DNA of 8,321 nucleotides from Pseudomonadota bacterium (GCA_023390485.1 JAEWCT010000250.1:1-8321), one strand, 5' to 3'. Positions 1 through 6,408 are shown, counted from the first letter of the stretch. The notes: generated by a model not told the origin, from the sequence alone. Made by a program: numbers and translations.

Positions 1-34
1 GACGTACTGCGCCGGTGAACGCACGAAGCAAAGC

Positions 35-1444
35 TCATTCGGTCTTCGATGGCTTCTGCAAAGTCGATCCCGCTTCCTTAAACTTCATCAAGTGGGCGTC
101 GTCGGCGGCACCCTTCGTCTCGGCAACGACGCCGAATTGAAGCGGCTCGTCCTGCGCGTAGCGTTTTCCCAATCGATGGGCAATTTCGGCGCGGGCTGTT
201 TCGACGCCGAGATAAAACGCGTGGCCGGGATCTGCTCGCGTATCGAGATGCGGGTAGAGCTGGAACGGATCATCTGAAACGTGGTGACCGTTGCGGTTGT
301 AGATGTGGATGCCATCTTCCGCGACCTCGATACGATAATTCTGGTCGCGAATTTCCGCTGCTAGCGCTTTTATCTCTTCCGGTGATGAGGCAAAGCCCTT
401 GCGGTCTCTGAGCGCCATCAGCCCTTCGCCAAATCCTTGCGGCAGCGCTTCCGCCTTACGCGCGGCAAAGAATTCGCGGCGCGCCCGGTCGAATTCCTTG
501 ATGGCCGTCCGGCAATGCGGGCTCACCTGCACGGCCAGGACCGCCGTAATGTGGAGTTCCGAGCACATGCCCATCAGCAGCGCATTGATGCCCGTCGTAT
601 CGGCATCCGTCAGTTCGGTGACGTTGCCGATGCCCATGAGGATCGGAATATCCGGGCGGCGTTTGCGGAGATCGTAGTAACGCGCCACCGAAGCGGTGAA
701 GCCATAATGAATTGGATCGAGAATGGGGTCGGCGTAGAACCGCCGCCCCTTGGCGATCATAATGTCGATCACGCGGTCGAGCGAATCCATGTCGGCCGCG
801 CCTGCGGAGATGAGGATCGGCGTCGCGCGGCCTTCGTCGACAATCGATATGGTCTTTTCGTTGAGGCTGAAGAGATAGTCGGCGCCTGCGCGCGTCGCTC
901 TGGACAGCTCCTCCGCGTTGAAAGAATCCACGCTCACCTTCGCGCCATCGGCATGAAGCGCGGCAATCGACTCTTCGAGGTGGGGAAACGGGCTATCCGG
1001 AAGACAGCCGAGATCGATGACGTCGGCGCCATCGGCACGCATCTTGCGCGAGCGCTCTACAATCTGTTCGGGCTTCATCAGCGTTGCATCGACGATCTCG
1101 CCGAAGATCGTGACGTCGTATTCGGAGAGATCGACTTTTCGAGCCGCCTGCCCGAGATAGGCGGGCAGATCGGCAATCTCCTCAGGGCCGCGTTCGAAGC
1201 GCGTGCCGAAGTGATCGGAAAGCCGGTCGATGTCGCCACGAAAGCGGCCCGGAAGAATAACCCGATCTGCATTTTCCGGAAGTTTCAGCCGCCGCTCGAC
1301 GATCTCCGTCGTCATCAACGCAGCAACCTTGACGCCGACGTTCGCAACGATCGGTTCGAGCTCGGCGTCATTGAGTTCGCCGGCTATGCGCTTCACCCGC
1401 GGCTCGGCCAGCGATCCGGTTACCAATACGATGCGCTTGGCCAT
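35..1444 (-). CDS. Dihydropteroate synthase-like protein (DUF6513/TIGR00284-type), probable tetrahydromethanopterin biosynthesis
   Basis: 469 aa, inferred to act in the cytosol. The central part (about residues 110-310) reads as a pterin-binding TIM barrel related to dihydropteroate synthase: GADVIDLG (139-146), VSVDSFNAEE (170-179), ADPILDPIHYGF (238-249) and MGIGNVTELTD (270-280) correspond to the DHPS strand motifs. The N-terminal 110 residues (LVTGSLAEPRVKRI) and the C-terminal 140 residues are extensions that folate-type DHPS (about 280 aa) lacks. Proteins of this long form are known from methanogens and from methylotrophs with tetrahydromethanopterin, where they are thought to serve methanopterin assembly; that role is family knowledge, not shown here. 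I chose ATG 1444 (MAKRIVL) because AGGGA lies about 10 nt upstream and the family starts there; an in-frame ATG at 1489 would add 15 unrelated residues. It is divergent from cobF across 139 nt. The exact reaction remains uncertain. Confidence 0.85.
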   Translation of the reverse strand: MAKRIVLVTGSLAEPRVKRIAGELNDAELEPIVANVGVKVAALMTTEIVERRLKLPENADRVILPGRFRGDIDRLSDHFGTRFERGPEEIADLPAYLGQAARKVDLSEYDVTIFGEIVDATLMKPEQIVERSRKMRADGADVIDLGCLPDSPFPHLEESIAALHADGAKVSVDSFNAEELSRATRAGADYLFSLNEKTISIVDEGRATPILISAGAADMDSLDRVIDIMIAKGRRFYADPILDPIHYGFTASVARYYDLRKRRPDIPILMGIGNVTELTDADTTGINALLMGMCSELHITAVLAVQVSPHCRTAIKEFDRARREFFAARKAEALPQGFGEGLMALRDRKGFASSPEEIKALAAEIRDQNYRIEVAEDGIHIYNRNGHHVSDDPFQLYPHLDTRADPGHAFYLGVETARAEIAHRLGKRYAQDEPLQFGVVAETKGAADDAHLMKFKEAGSTLQKPSKTE

Positions 1445-1583
1445 CTCAGTGCATTTCCCTTTAAGGACGCTTCTTGCGTGAATTGGCATCGAACGGGGCG
1501 CGGCGCAATCTCCCCAAGGTGTCCCATCGACAAATCGTTGGATTTACGGTTTTCGTCGTCCCTCAGAATGGAGATACGTTGCC
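1445..1583. promoter_or_regulatory. Divergent intergenic region between the DHPS-like gene and cobF
   Basis: This 139-nt gap must hold the promoters of both divergent genes. I can see the two ribosome binding sites: AGGGA in front of the DHPS-like start on the - strand, and GGAGAT (1570-1575) eight nt before the cobF ATG. I found no convincing -35/-10 pair for either direction and no cobalamin riboswitch-like element. A short hairpin ACGC-TTCTT-GCGT (1467-1479) is too small to interpret. Confidence 0.4.
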
Positions 1584-2348
1584 ATGAAGACGGTTCTTCT
1601 CATCGGTATCGGCGCCGGCAATCCGGATTACGTCACGATACAGGCCGTCAAGGCGCTGAACGAGGCCGATGTGTTCTTCTTTCTCGACAAGGGGGAGGAG
1701 AAGGAGGACCTCATCAATCTCAGGCGGACCATTTGCGAGCGCTTCATAGAAGACAAATCCTACCGGATTGTCGAGGTTCCGGGGCCGGTGCGGGATGCGA
1801 GCACGCCCGATTACAAGTCAGGCGTCCATGCGTGGCACCGCGACAAGGCGAAGATTTTCGCCGATCTCATTGCCAATCAGCTTGCGGATGGCGAAGTCGG
1901 CGCGTTCCTCGTTTGGGGCGACCCTTCCCTCTACGATAGCACCGAGCGGGTCATAGAGCACATCATCGCTGAAGGCGCGCTCGCGTTCGAATACCGGATC
2001 ATTCCGGGCATCACGAGCGTCCAGGCGCTTGCTGCGGAACACAAGATCGCGCTCAATCCGATCGGCGAACCCGTACATATCACGACTGGCAGGCGGCTCT
2101 TGGAAGGCCTGCCGGACAGCATCGATACAGCCGTGGTCATGCTGGATAACGGATCGGGTCTCCGTGCCTGGGTTGATGAAGACGCCGAAATTTTCTGGGG
2201 CGCCTATCTCGGCACGCCCGATCAAATCCTGATTTCCGGAAAGCTCGCGGAATGCGTCGAGGCCATCGAAGCGGCGCGCGGCGAAGAGCGAAAGCGGAAG
2301 GGTTGGATCATGGATACCTATCTCCTACGGCGCAAGCCACGGAGGTAG
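1584..2348 (+). CDS. cobF: Precorrin-6A synthase (deacetylating), CobF
   Basis: 254 aa, the usual length for CobF. In the aerobic cobalamin pathway it uses S-adenosylmethionine to methylate precorrin-5 at C-1 with loss of the C-2 acetyl unit as acetate, giving precorrin-6A (EC 2.1.1.152). The sequence shows the tetrapyrrole methylase fold: N-terminal GIGAGNPDYVTIQAVKALN (8-26), the SAM-binding LVWGDPSLYDST (109-120) and IPGITSVQALAA (140-151). The DYVTIQAVKALNEADVFFF start and the C-terminal WIMDTYLLRRK are typical of CobF rather than CobM, CobJ or CobI. The start has GGAGAT at 1570-1575. No other cob gene lies within the window, so this copy is separated from the rest of the pathway at least locally. 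It is divergent from the DHPS-like gene and convergent with the LysR gene, with only 15 nt between stop codons. CobF implies oxygen-dependent B12 synthesis; it is absent from the anaerobic route, where CbiD supplies the C-1 methylation. Confidence 0.95.
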   Translation: MKTVLLIGIGAGNPDYVTIQAVKALNEADVFFFLDKGEEKEDLINLRRTICERFIEDKSYRIVEVPGPVRDASTPDYKSGVHAWHRDKAKIFADLIANQLADGEVGAFLVWGDPSLYDSTERVIEHIIAEGALAFEYRIIPGITSVQALAAEHKIALNPIGEPVHITTGRRLLEGLPDSIDTAVVMLDNGSGLRAWVDEDAEIFWGAYLGTPDQILISGKLAECVEAIEAARGEERKRKGWIMDTYLLRRKPRR

Positions 2349-2363
2349 CAGCTCGGTCCGCCT

Positions 2364-3281
2364 TCAGCGCTTCCTGTCCCAGTCGTCCCATGGCGGCTTC
2401 TTTCCGAAGCAATCAACGAGAAAATCGATAAAGACGCGGGTTTTCGCCGCGAGATATCGATTTGGCGCATAGAGAGCATGGATCGTCAAATCGGGGGGGC
2501 GATTGTTCGGGAGGACGAGCTTCAACCTGCCGGCCGCAATATCGTTGCCGACGATGAACGTGGGAAGGACGGCAACGCCGATGCCTTTCACGGCCGCCTC
2601 GCGCAAGACGTCGCCATTGTTCGATGACATGCACGAGGCGATCGAGACCGAAATAGACTCGCCATTTTCCGTCAGATGCCAGCGCTGCAACGACGTCGTA
2701 TGGCCGTAGCTCAAGCAGCGATGCTCTACCAGATCTCCCGGCGTTTTCGGTTCGCCATGCTTCTCGATGTAGTCGGGCGATGCCACGAGAACGATACGCG
2801 CGGGCGCGATGCGACGCGCGATCAAGCTCGAGTCGGTGGGCGTGCCGATCCGCACCGTCACGTCGGCGCCTTCTTCCAGCGGATCGATCAATCTGTCGGT
2901 CAACGTCAGTTCGACCTTCAGGTCGCTGTACCGGATCATCAGATCGGCGATGGCGTTGCCGAGATAGAGCGTACCGAACGACATCGGCGCGTTGACCCTC
3001 AGCGTACCTTTTGGCTCGTCGTGTAGCCGGGAGACCTGAGCTTCCGTTTCCTCCACCTGCGCCAGAATTGCGAGGCACCGCTCATAGTAGGCGAGGCCCG
3101 CTTCCGTCGGCGTGACGCGGCGCGTCGTGCGATCGAGGAGGCGTGCGCCGAGGCTCTCCTCCAACTCCATGACGGCCTTGCTGACGGCCGACCTCGTCAG
3201 ACCGAGCCGACGCGCAGCCTCCGCGTAGCTGCCGCTCGCGACCACCTTCACCAGCGCATTCATGGCGGCAAGTTTGTCCAT
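2364..3281 (-). CDS. LysR-family transcriptional regulator, probable regulator of the divergent wrbA cluster
   Basis: 305 aa, standard LysR length. The N-terminal winged helix-turn-helix (residues 1-60) is clear: [20 protein letters not shown] (14-33), then [19 protein letters not shown] (44-62). A linker helix (about 63-90) and a periplasmic-binding-protein-like effector domain (92-295) follow, with GTLRVNAP (92-99) and [12 protein letters not shown] (233-244). It resembles the large CrgA/DsdC-like subgroup annotated simply as LysR in proteobacteria. I start it at ATG 3281 (MDKLAAM), the usual beginning of the family; upstream extension to 3311 is not needed. Its ribosome binding site is poor. 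It is divergent from wrbA, the typical arrangement for a LysR protein that controls its neighbour and itself. The inducer is unknown; quinones or other electrophiles are an inference from the target genes. Cys217 (ASCMSSNNG) sits just before the conserved NNG turn of the effector domain and might be a redox-sensitive residue. Confidence 0.93.
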   Translation of the reverse strand: MDKLAAMNALVKVVASGSYAEAARRLGLTRSAVSKAVMELEESLGARLLDRTTRRVTPTEAGLAYYERCLAILAQVEETEAQVSRLHDEPKGTLRVNAPMSFGTLYLGNAIADLMIRYSDLKVELTLTDRLIDPLEEGADVTVRIGTPTDSSLIARRIAPARIVLVASPDYIEKHGEPKTPGDLVEHRCLSYGHTTSLQRWHLTENGESISVSIASCMSSNNGDVLREAAVKGIGVAVLPTFIVGNDIAAGRLKLVLPNNRPPDLTIHALYAPNRYLAAKTRVFIDFLVDCFGKKPPWDDWDRKR

Positions 3282-3284
3282 TTG

Positions 3285-3297
3285 TATCCAAATTGGA
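3285..3297. promoter_or_regulatory. Candidate LysR operator (T-N11-A with inverted repeat)
   Basis: The stretch TATCCAAATTGGA fits the LysR T-N11-A box and contains a perfect 5+1+5 inverted repeat TCCAA-A-TTGGA (3287-3297). It lies 4 nt upstream of the LysR start codon and about 115 nt before wrbA, within the 130-nt divergent region. Binding here would overlap the LysR translation initiation region or its promoter and could mediate autorepression as well as wrbA activation. It is the best palindrome in the region, but such short motifs arise by chance. Confidence 0.35.
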
Positions 3298-3360
3298 ACC
3301 AGACTGCGCAAATATTGGCGGATTGAGGAATTCGTGTCAACGCGTCATGTGTTGGTGGTC

Positions 3361-3379
3361 GGCGACGGCAAGAGTCGCC
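3361..3379 (+). promoter_or_regulatory. Hairpin in the likely wrbA leader
   Basis: GGCGAC (3361-3366) pairs perfectly with GTCGCC (3374-3379) around a 7-nt loop. It lies 22 nt before the wrbA Shine-Dalgarno GGAGG (3402-3406). It has no U-run, so it is not an intrinsic terminator. It may stabilise the leader or be incidental. Confidence 0.3.
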
Positions 3380-3411
3380 AAGTCCAGCATTCACAGGGGT
3401 CGGAGGCATTC

Positions 3412-4011
3412 ATGACCAAGGTTCTGGTTCTTTATTATTCAAGCTACGGCCACATCGAGAAGATGTCCGAGGCCGTCGCGGAAGGCGTTCGCGAAGCCGG
3501 GGCCGAAGCAACAATCAAGCGCGTGCCGGAGCTGGTGCCCGAAGAGGTTGCCCAGAAGATGCACTTCAAGCTCGATCAGACGGCACCCATCGCCACCGTC
3601 AATGAACTCGCTGACTATGACGCCATCATCATCGGTGTTCCGACGCGGTTTGGAAACATGCCGGCGCAGATGAAGAACTTTCTCGATCAGACCGGCGGAC
3701 TCTGGTTGTCCGGCAAGCTGATCGGCAAAGTCGGGAGCGTCTTCACCTCGACAGCCACCCAGCACGGCGGGCAGGAAAGCACGATCTTATCGACCCATAC
3801 CGTGCTGCTGCACCAAGGCATGGTGATCGTCGGGCTCCCCTACTCGTTCCAGGGGCAGATGGGCGTCAAGGAAATCACCGGCGGCTCGCCTTATGGCGCG
3901 TCAACGATTGCCGACGGCGACGGTTCGCGCCAGCCATCGGAGAACGAATTGGCGGCTGCGCGCTTTCAGGGCCGTCACGTCGCTCAGATCGCGGCACAGC
4001 TCAAAGGCTGA
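3412..4011 (+). CDS. wrbA: NAD(P)H:quinone oxidoreductase type IV, WrbA
   Basis: 199 aa, full length for WrbA. This FMN-containing flavodoxin-like enzyme reduces quinones by two electrons to hydroquinones with NAD(P)H, avoiding semiquinone radicals. The phosphate-binding loop is [11 protein letters not shown] (8-18), followed by the family signatures [20 protein letters not shown] (75-94), [12 protein letters not shown] (111-122), [10 protein letters not shown] (136-145) and [11 protein letters not shown] (155-165). The ATG at 3412 has GGAGG five nt upstream; the frame stays open 150 nt further upstream but that part overlaps the LysR start and matches nothing. It is the first gene after the divergent LysR regulator, which suggests it is the primary target. 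A strong hairpin follows its stop codon. WrbA enzymes are cytosolic and commonly tetrameric, and in many bacteria respond to stationary phase or oxidative stress; that regulation is family knowledge only. Confidence 0.96.
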   Translation: MTKVLVLYYSSYGHIEKMSEAVAEGVREAGAEATIKRVPELVPEEVAQKMHFKLDQTAPIATVNELADYDAIIIGVPTRFGNMPAQMKNFLDQTGGLWLSGKLIGKVGSVFTSTATQHGGQESTILSTHTVLLHQGMVIVGLPYSFQGQMGVKEITGGSPYGASTIADGDGSRQPSENELAAARFQGRHVAQIAAQLKG

Positions 4012-4023
4012 CGCTCCGGTCAT

Positions 4024-4050
4024 GGATCGTCGCCAAAACGGCGACGGTCT
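4024..4050 (+). terminator. Strong hairpin after wrbA, possible terminator or attenuator
   Basis: CGTCGCC (4028-4034) pairs with GGCGACG (4040-4046) around the loop AAAAC; four more base pairs, two of them G-T, extend the stem to 4024-4050. It begins 12 nt after the wrbA stop. The sequence after it (CGTTCC) lacks a proper T-run, so full intrinsic termination is doubtful. It may reduce read-through into the dioxygenase gene or protect the wrbA mRNA 3' end. Confidence 0.45.
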
Positions 4051-4058
4051 CGTTCCAT

Positions 4059-4079
4059 CGGCCGCCAATTGAAGGGCCG
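4059..4079 (+). promoter_or_regulatory. Second hairpin in the wrbA-dioxygenase gap
   Basis: CGGCC (4059-4063) and GGCCG (4075-4079) can pair around an 11-nt loop. It is weaker than the preceding hairpin and is listed because it is the second of three in this short gap. Confidence 0.22.
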
Positions 4080-4115
4080 GTGCCACTAACCACATTGAGA
4101 AGCAACACAGCGAAA

Positions 4116-4137
4116 TCTCGTGCAGACGAGAAAGGAG
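4116..4137 (+). promoter_or_regulatory. Hairpin abutting the ribosome binding site of the dioxygenase gene
   Basis: TCTCGT (4116-4121) and ACGAGA (4126-4131) form a perfect 6-bp stem with the tetraloop GCAG. The Shine-Dalgarno AGGAG (4133-4137) begins one nt after the stem, five nt before ATG 4143. The stem does not cover the Shine-Dalgarno itself, so it could stall or position ribosomes or act as a protein or RNA binding site; no mechanism is shown. Confidence 0.4.
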
Positions 4138-4142
4138 AAGCC

Positions 4143-5078
4143 ATGTCTGGCATTCATCACATCACAGCGATTGCTGGCAACGCATCCCGCAATCTTGATT
4201 TCTACACCAATGTTCTTGGCCTCAGGCTGGTCAAGAAGACCGTGAACTTCGACGATCCCGGCACCTATCACTTCTATTTCGGTGACGAGGCCGGGAACCC
4301 CGGTACGATCCTCACTTTCTTCCCGTGGGACGATGCCCCGCGCGGACGGAACGGCGTAGGGTTCGCGCAGCAGACGATGTTTCGCGTACCCGAGAGCGCG
4401 ATCGGCTACTGGGCACATCGCTTCGTGGAGAAAGGTGTTGCGCATGAAGCGATCGAGAAACGCTTCGGGCGTTCGGTTCTGGCGTTCCGAGATCCCGACG
4501 GCATGACGCTCGCTCTCGTCGGCGTTCCCGGCGCAGAGGCGGAGGCGGCTTGGCAGGGCGGCAACGTTCCGGCTGAGCATGCGCTGCGCGGCTTCTATGG
4601 CGTCAGCCTTCTGCTCGAGGACGCTACGCGAACCGGTGCGATCCTGACCGACGTCTTCGGATTTACCGAAGCCGGCAGCGAAGGACCGACCAAACAGTTC
4701 GTTGCGAGCGGTGCAGTTGCCGGAGGCGTCGTCGAGATCCGCGAAGCCAAGGGCTTCCTCGCCGGGCAACTTGGCCGTGGGTCGGTGCATCACGTGGCGT
4801 TCCGCGCTGCGACCGACGACGTGCAGGCTGAGATGCGCAAGAAGCTCGTCGAGACCCATCGCATCCGGACAACGGAGCAGGTCAACCGCGACTACTTCCG
4901 GTCGATCTATTTCCGCGAGCCGGGCGGCGTGCTCTTCGAGATCGCGACCGATCAACCGGGATTTGCCATCGATGAACCCCTGGCTTCTCTCGGTCAATCG
5001 CTGAAGCTGCCGGCATTCCTCGAAGACCGGCGGAATGAAATCGAAGCCGTCTTGCAACCATTGGGACAAGCAGCATGA
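4143..5078 (+). CDS. VOC-family ring-cleaving dioxygenase (MhqO/MhqA-like)
   Basis: 311 aa, the usual length for the two-domain ring-cleaving dioxygenases of the vicinal oxygen chelate superfamily. Module 1 spans about residues 3-130 and module 2 about 150-275. Probable metal ligands are visible: His5 or His6 in GIHHITAI, His216 or His217 in SVHHVAF and Glu266 in GGVLFEIATD. The RDPDG (116-120) and FREPGG (257-262) turns are family landmarks. Related Bacillus proteins MhqA, MhqO and MhqE belong to the MhqR regulon, induced by methylhydroquinone and catechol; most are proposed to open hydroquinone-type rings with Fe(II) and O2. The substrate here is unknown. ATG 4143 has AGGAG five nt upstream; the frame continues to 4080 without a better start. 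It overlaps the hydrolase gene by ATGA, pointing to translational coupling. A simple glyoxalase is less likely, because glyoxalase I is a shorter one-module protein and this matches the long two-module form. Confidence 0.92.
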   Translation: MSGIHHITAIAGNASRNLDFYTNVLGLRLVKKTVNFDDPGTYHFYFGDEAGNPGTILTFFPWDDAPRGRNGVGFAQQTMFRVPESAIGYWAHRFVEKGVAHEAIEKRFGRSVLAFRDPDGMTLALVGVPGAEAEAAWQGGNVPAEHALRGFYGVSLLLEDATRTGAILTDVFGFTEAGSEGPTKQFVASGAVAGGVVEIREAKGFLAGQLGRGSVHHVAFRAATDDVQAEMRKKLVETHRIRTTEQVNRDYFRSIYFREPGGVLFEIATDQPGFAIDEPLASLGQSLKLPAFLEDRRNEIEAVLQPLGQAA

Positions 5079-5722
5079 CGACACTTACGACAGAAGTCAT
5101 TGGCGCGGGCGCACCCATCGGTGCCGCCCGTGCGGCGATGCTCATGGTTCATGGGCGCGGCGCGAGTGCGCGAAGCATTCTCGAACTCGCGGGTGCGTTC
5201 GATGCGCTTGACGTCGCCTACATTGCACCGGAGGCTCAATCGGGAAGTTGGTATCCGTACTCATTCATGAGCCCTATTTCCCGTAACGAGCCGCACCTCA
5301 GCAACGCGCTTCAAACATTGTCGGGCGTGGTTGAGGACCTTGAGCGGGAAGGCATGCCCACGGAACGCATCGTGCTTCTGGGATTTTCCCAGGGCGCGTG
5401 TCTCGCGCTCGAGTTCGCCGCTCGCAATGCTCGCCGGTTCGGTGGCGTGATCGCACTGAGCGGCGGCCTTATCGGGCCTGAAGGCACACCGCGAAACTAC
5501 CCGGGCTCGCTTCAGGGCACGCCGGTGTTCCTCGGCTGCAGCGATGTCGATTCACACATTCCGCTCGCGCGGGTGCATGAATCGACGGACGTGCTGAGCA
5601 AGCTCGGCGGCGATGTGACGGAGAAGATCTATCCTGGGATGGGCCACACCATCGTGCAGGATGAAGTCGATCACGTGAAGAAGATCCTGAGCGGGATTGC
5701 AATGCCCGAAAGCAGGACATGA
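5075..5722 (+). CDS. Alpha/beta hydrolase, phospholipase/carboxylesterase family (MhqD-like)
   Basis: 215 aa, typical for this cytosolic esterase family. The catalytic triad is visible: Ser105 in the nucleophile elbow GFSQGACL (103-110), Asp159 in CSDVDSHIP (155-163) and His191 in YPGMGHTI (186-193). The oxyanion-hole region is MVHGRGAS (24-31). No signal peptide is present. The family hydrolyses carboxyl esters or thioesters; Bacillus MhqD, a relative, is part of the methylhydroquinone-responsive regulon but its substrate is not established. The start codon overlaps the dioxygenase stop codon (ATGA, 5075-5078), and the flavin-reductase-like gene begins one nt after this stop, so the three genes are almost certainly one translationally coupled unit. 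The gene order suggests that it acts on a ring-opening product of the dioxygenase, which is inference. Confidence 0.92.
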   Translation: MTTLTTEVIGAGAPIGAARAAMLMVHGRGASARSILELAGAFDALDVAYIAPEAQSGSWYPYSFMSPISRNEPHLSNALQTLSGVVEDLEREGMPTERIVLLGFSQGACLALEFAARNARRFGGVIALSGGLIGPEGTPRNYPGSLQGTPVFLGCSDVDSHIPLARVHESTDVLSKLGGDVTEKIYPGMGHTIVQDEVDHVKKILSGIAMPESRT

Positions 5723-5723
5723 A

Positions 5724-6326
5724 ATGGAATTCGACTTCGAGAAGCTGGCCGCGGACGATCGTTACAAGATCCTGACGAGCACGATCGTACCGCGGCCCAT
5801 CGCCTGGGTGACGACGATCTCCAAGAACGGCGTCCGCAATTCGGCGCCGTTCAGCTTCTTCAATGCCCTCAGCAAAGATCCGCCGTTACTTGCGCTTGGC
5901 ATTATGCCTGAGGCTGGCGACGTCATGAAGGATACGGCGCGCAACATCCTCGATACGCGTGAATTCGTCGTCAATCTGGTGCCGCGCTCCGCTTCGCAAT
6001 CGATGAACCTGACTTCCGGAGACGTGCCGCCGGACGTCGACGAACTGGAGCTTGCTAAGCTCGAGACACGTCCGTCGCTCAAGATTCAACCGGAGCGGAT
6101 CGCAATAAGCCCCGTGGCGTTCGAATGCCGATTGCATACGCCCATCGTGATTTCCAATCAGCTGATTGCACTCGGCGAGGTGGTGCAGGCTCACGTCGAC
6201 GACGCGTTCGTTCTGGATCCTGAGCGATTCTATATCGATACACTCGCGCTCGATCTTATCGGGCGCATGCACGGCCGCGGCTGGTATACGGGAACGGGCG
6301 ACATGTTTGAAATCGCGAGGCCTTGA
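5724..6326 (+). CDS. Flavin reductase family protein (FMN-binding split barrel)
   Basis: 200 aa. The sequence opens with DDRYKILTSTIVPRPIAWVT (11-30), then NSAPFSFFNALSKDPPLLAL (39-58) and the strand EFVVNLVP (80-87), which are the hallmarks of the flavin reductase-like FMN-binding domain. GRMHGRGWY (180-188) near the C terminus is also conserved in this group. Such proteins bind FMN and may reduce flavin with NAD(P)H for partner enzymes, but many members of this subgroup have no known activity. I start it at ATG 5724 (MEFDFEKL), with AGGA at 5714-5717; an in-frame ATG at 5697 would run 26 nt into the hydrolase gene and adds nine unconserved residues. It is the last gene of the cluster. It could supply reduced FMN, or handle reduced flavin or quinone, alongside WrbA; neither role is shown. 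Confidence 0.9.
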   Translation: MEFDFEKLAADDRYKILTSTIVPRPIAWVTTISKNGVRNSAPFSFFNALSKDPPLLALGIMPEAGDVMKDTARNILDTREFVVNLVPRSASQSMNLTSGDVPPDVDELELAKLETRPSLKIQPERIAISPVAFECRLHTPIVISNQLIALGEVVQAHVDDAFVLDPERFYIDTLALDLIGRMHGRGWYTGTGDMFEIARP

Positions 6327-6351
6327 CCGGCGGTCCGTCAGAAACGTAAGA

Positions 6352-6376
6352 GGCGCCGAGAGACGAGCCCGGCGCC
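6352..6376. terminator. Inverted repeat between convergent flavin reductase and dps genes
   Basis: GGCGCCG (6352-6358) pairs perfectly with CGGCGCC (6370-6376) around an 11-nt loop, located between the convergent stop codons at 6326 and 6409. On the - strand it is followed by TCTTACGTTTC, a poor U-tract, so it fits best as the dps terminator and may also slow the opposite transcript. An 11-bp palindrome GACTT-A-AAGTC (6398-6408) touches the dps stop codon. Confidence 0.45.
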
Positions 6377-6408
6377 ACAAAGCTCAGGTCAGTCTTTGAC
6401 TTAAAGTC

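Noticed and set aside
1445..1583. Cobalamin riboswitch in front of cobF
   Set aside because: The gap is too short for the roughly 200-nt element and I see no B12-box-like core sequence.
437..1939. A 500-codon open frame on the + strand, antisense to the DHPS-like gene and running on into cobF
   Set aside because: Its translation has no recognisable domain and is rich in Arg, His and Ala, as expected of an antisense shadow in high-GC DNA. Both genes it overlaps have clear family motifs and ribosome binding sites.
1818..2225. A 135-codon frame on the - strand inside cobF
   Set aside because: No domain or ribosome binding site is visible and it lies within conserved CobF motifs, so it is an antisense shadow.
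3262..3411. N-terminal extension of wrbA by 50 residues
   Set aside because: It overlaps the LysR start and shows no flavodoxin homology. GGAGG directly precedes ATG 3412, which gives the standard WrbA N terminus.
4080..4142. N-terminal extension of the dioxygenase by 21 residues
   Set aside because: The extension covers the hairpin and ribosome binding site. MSGIHHITAI from ATG 4143 is the normal start of the family.
4086..5084. A 332-codon open frame on the - strand covering the whole dioxygenase gene
   Set aside because: It mirrors a strongly supported VOC dioxygenase and shows no domain. Long antisense frames are common in GC-rich codon patterns.
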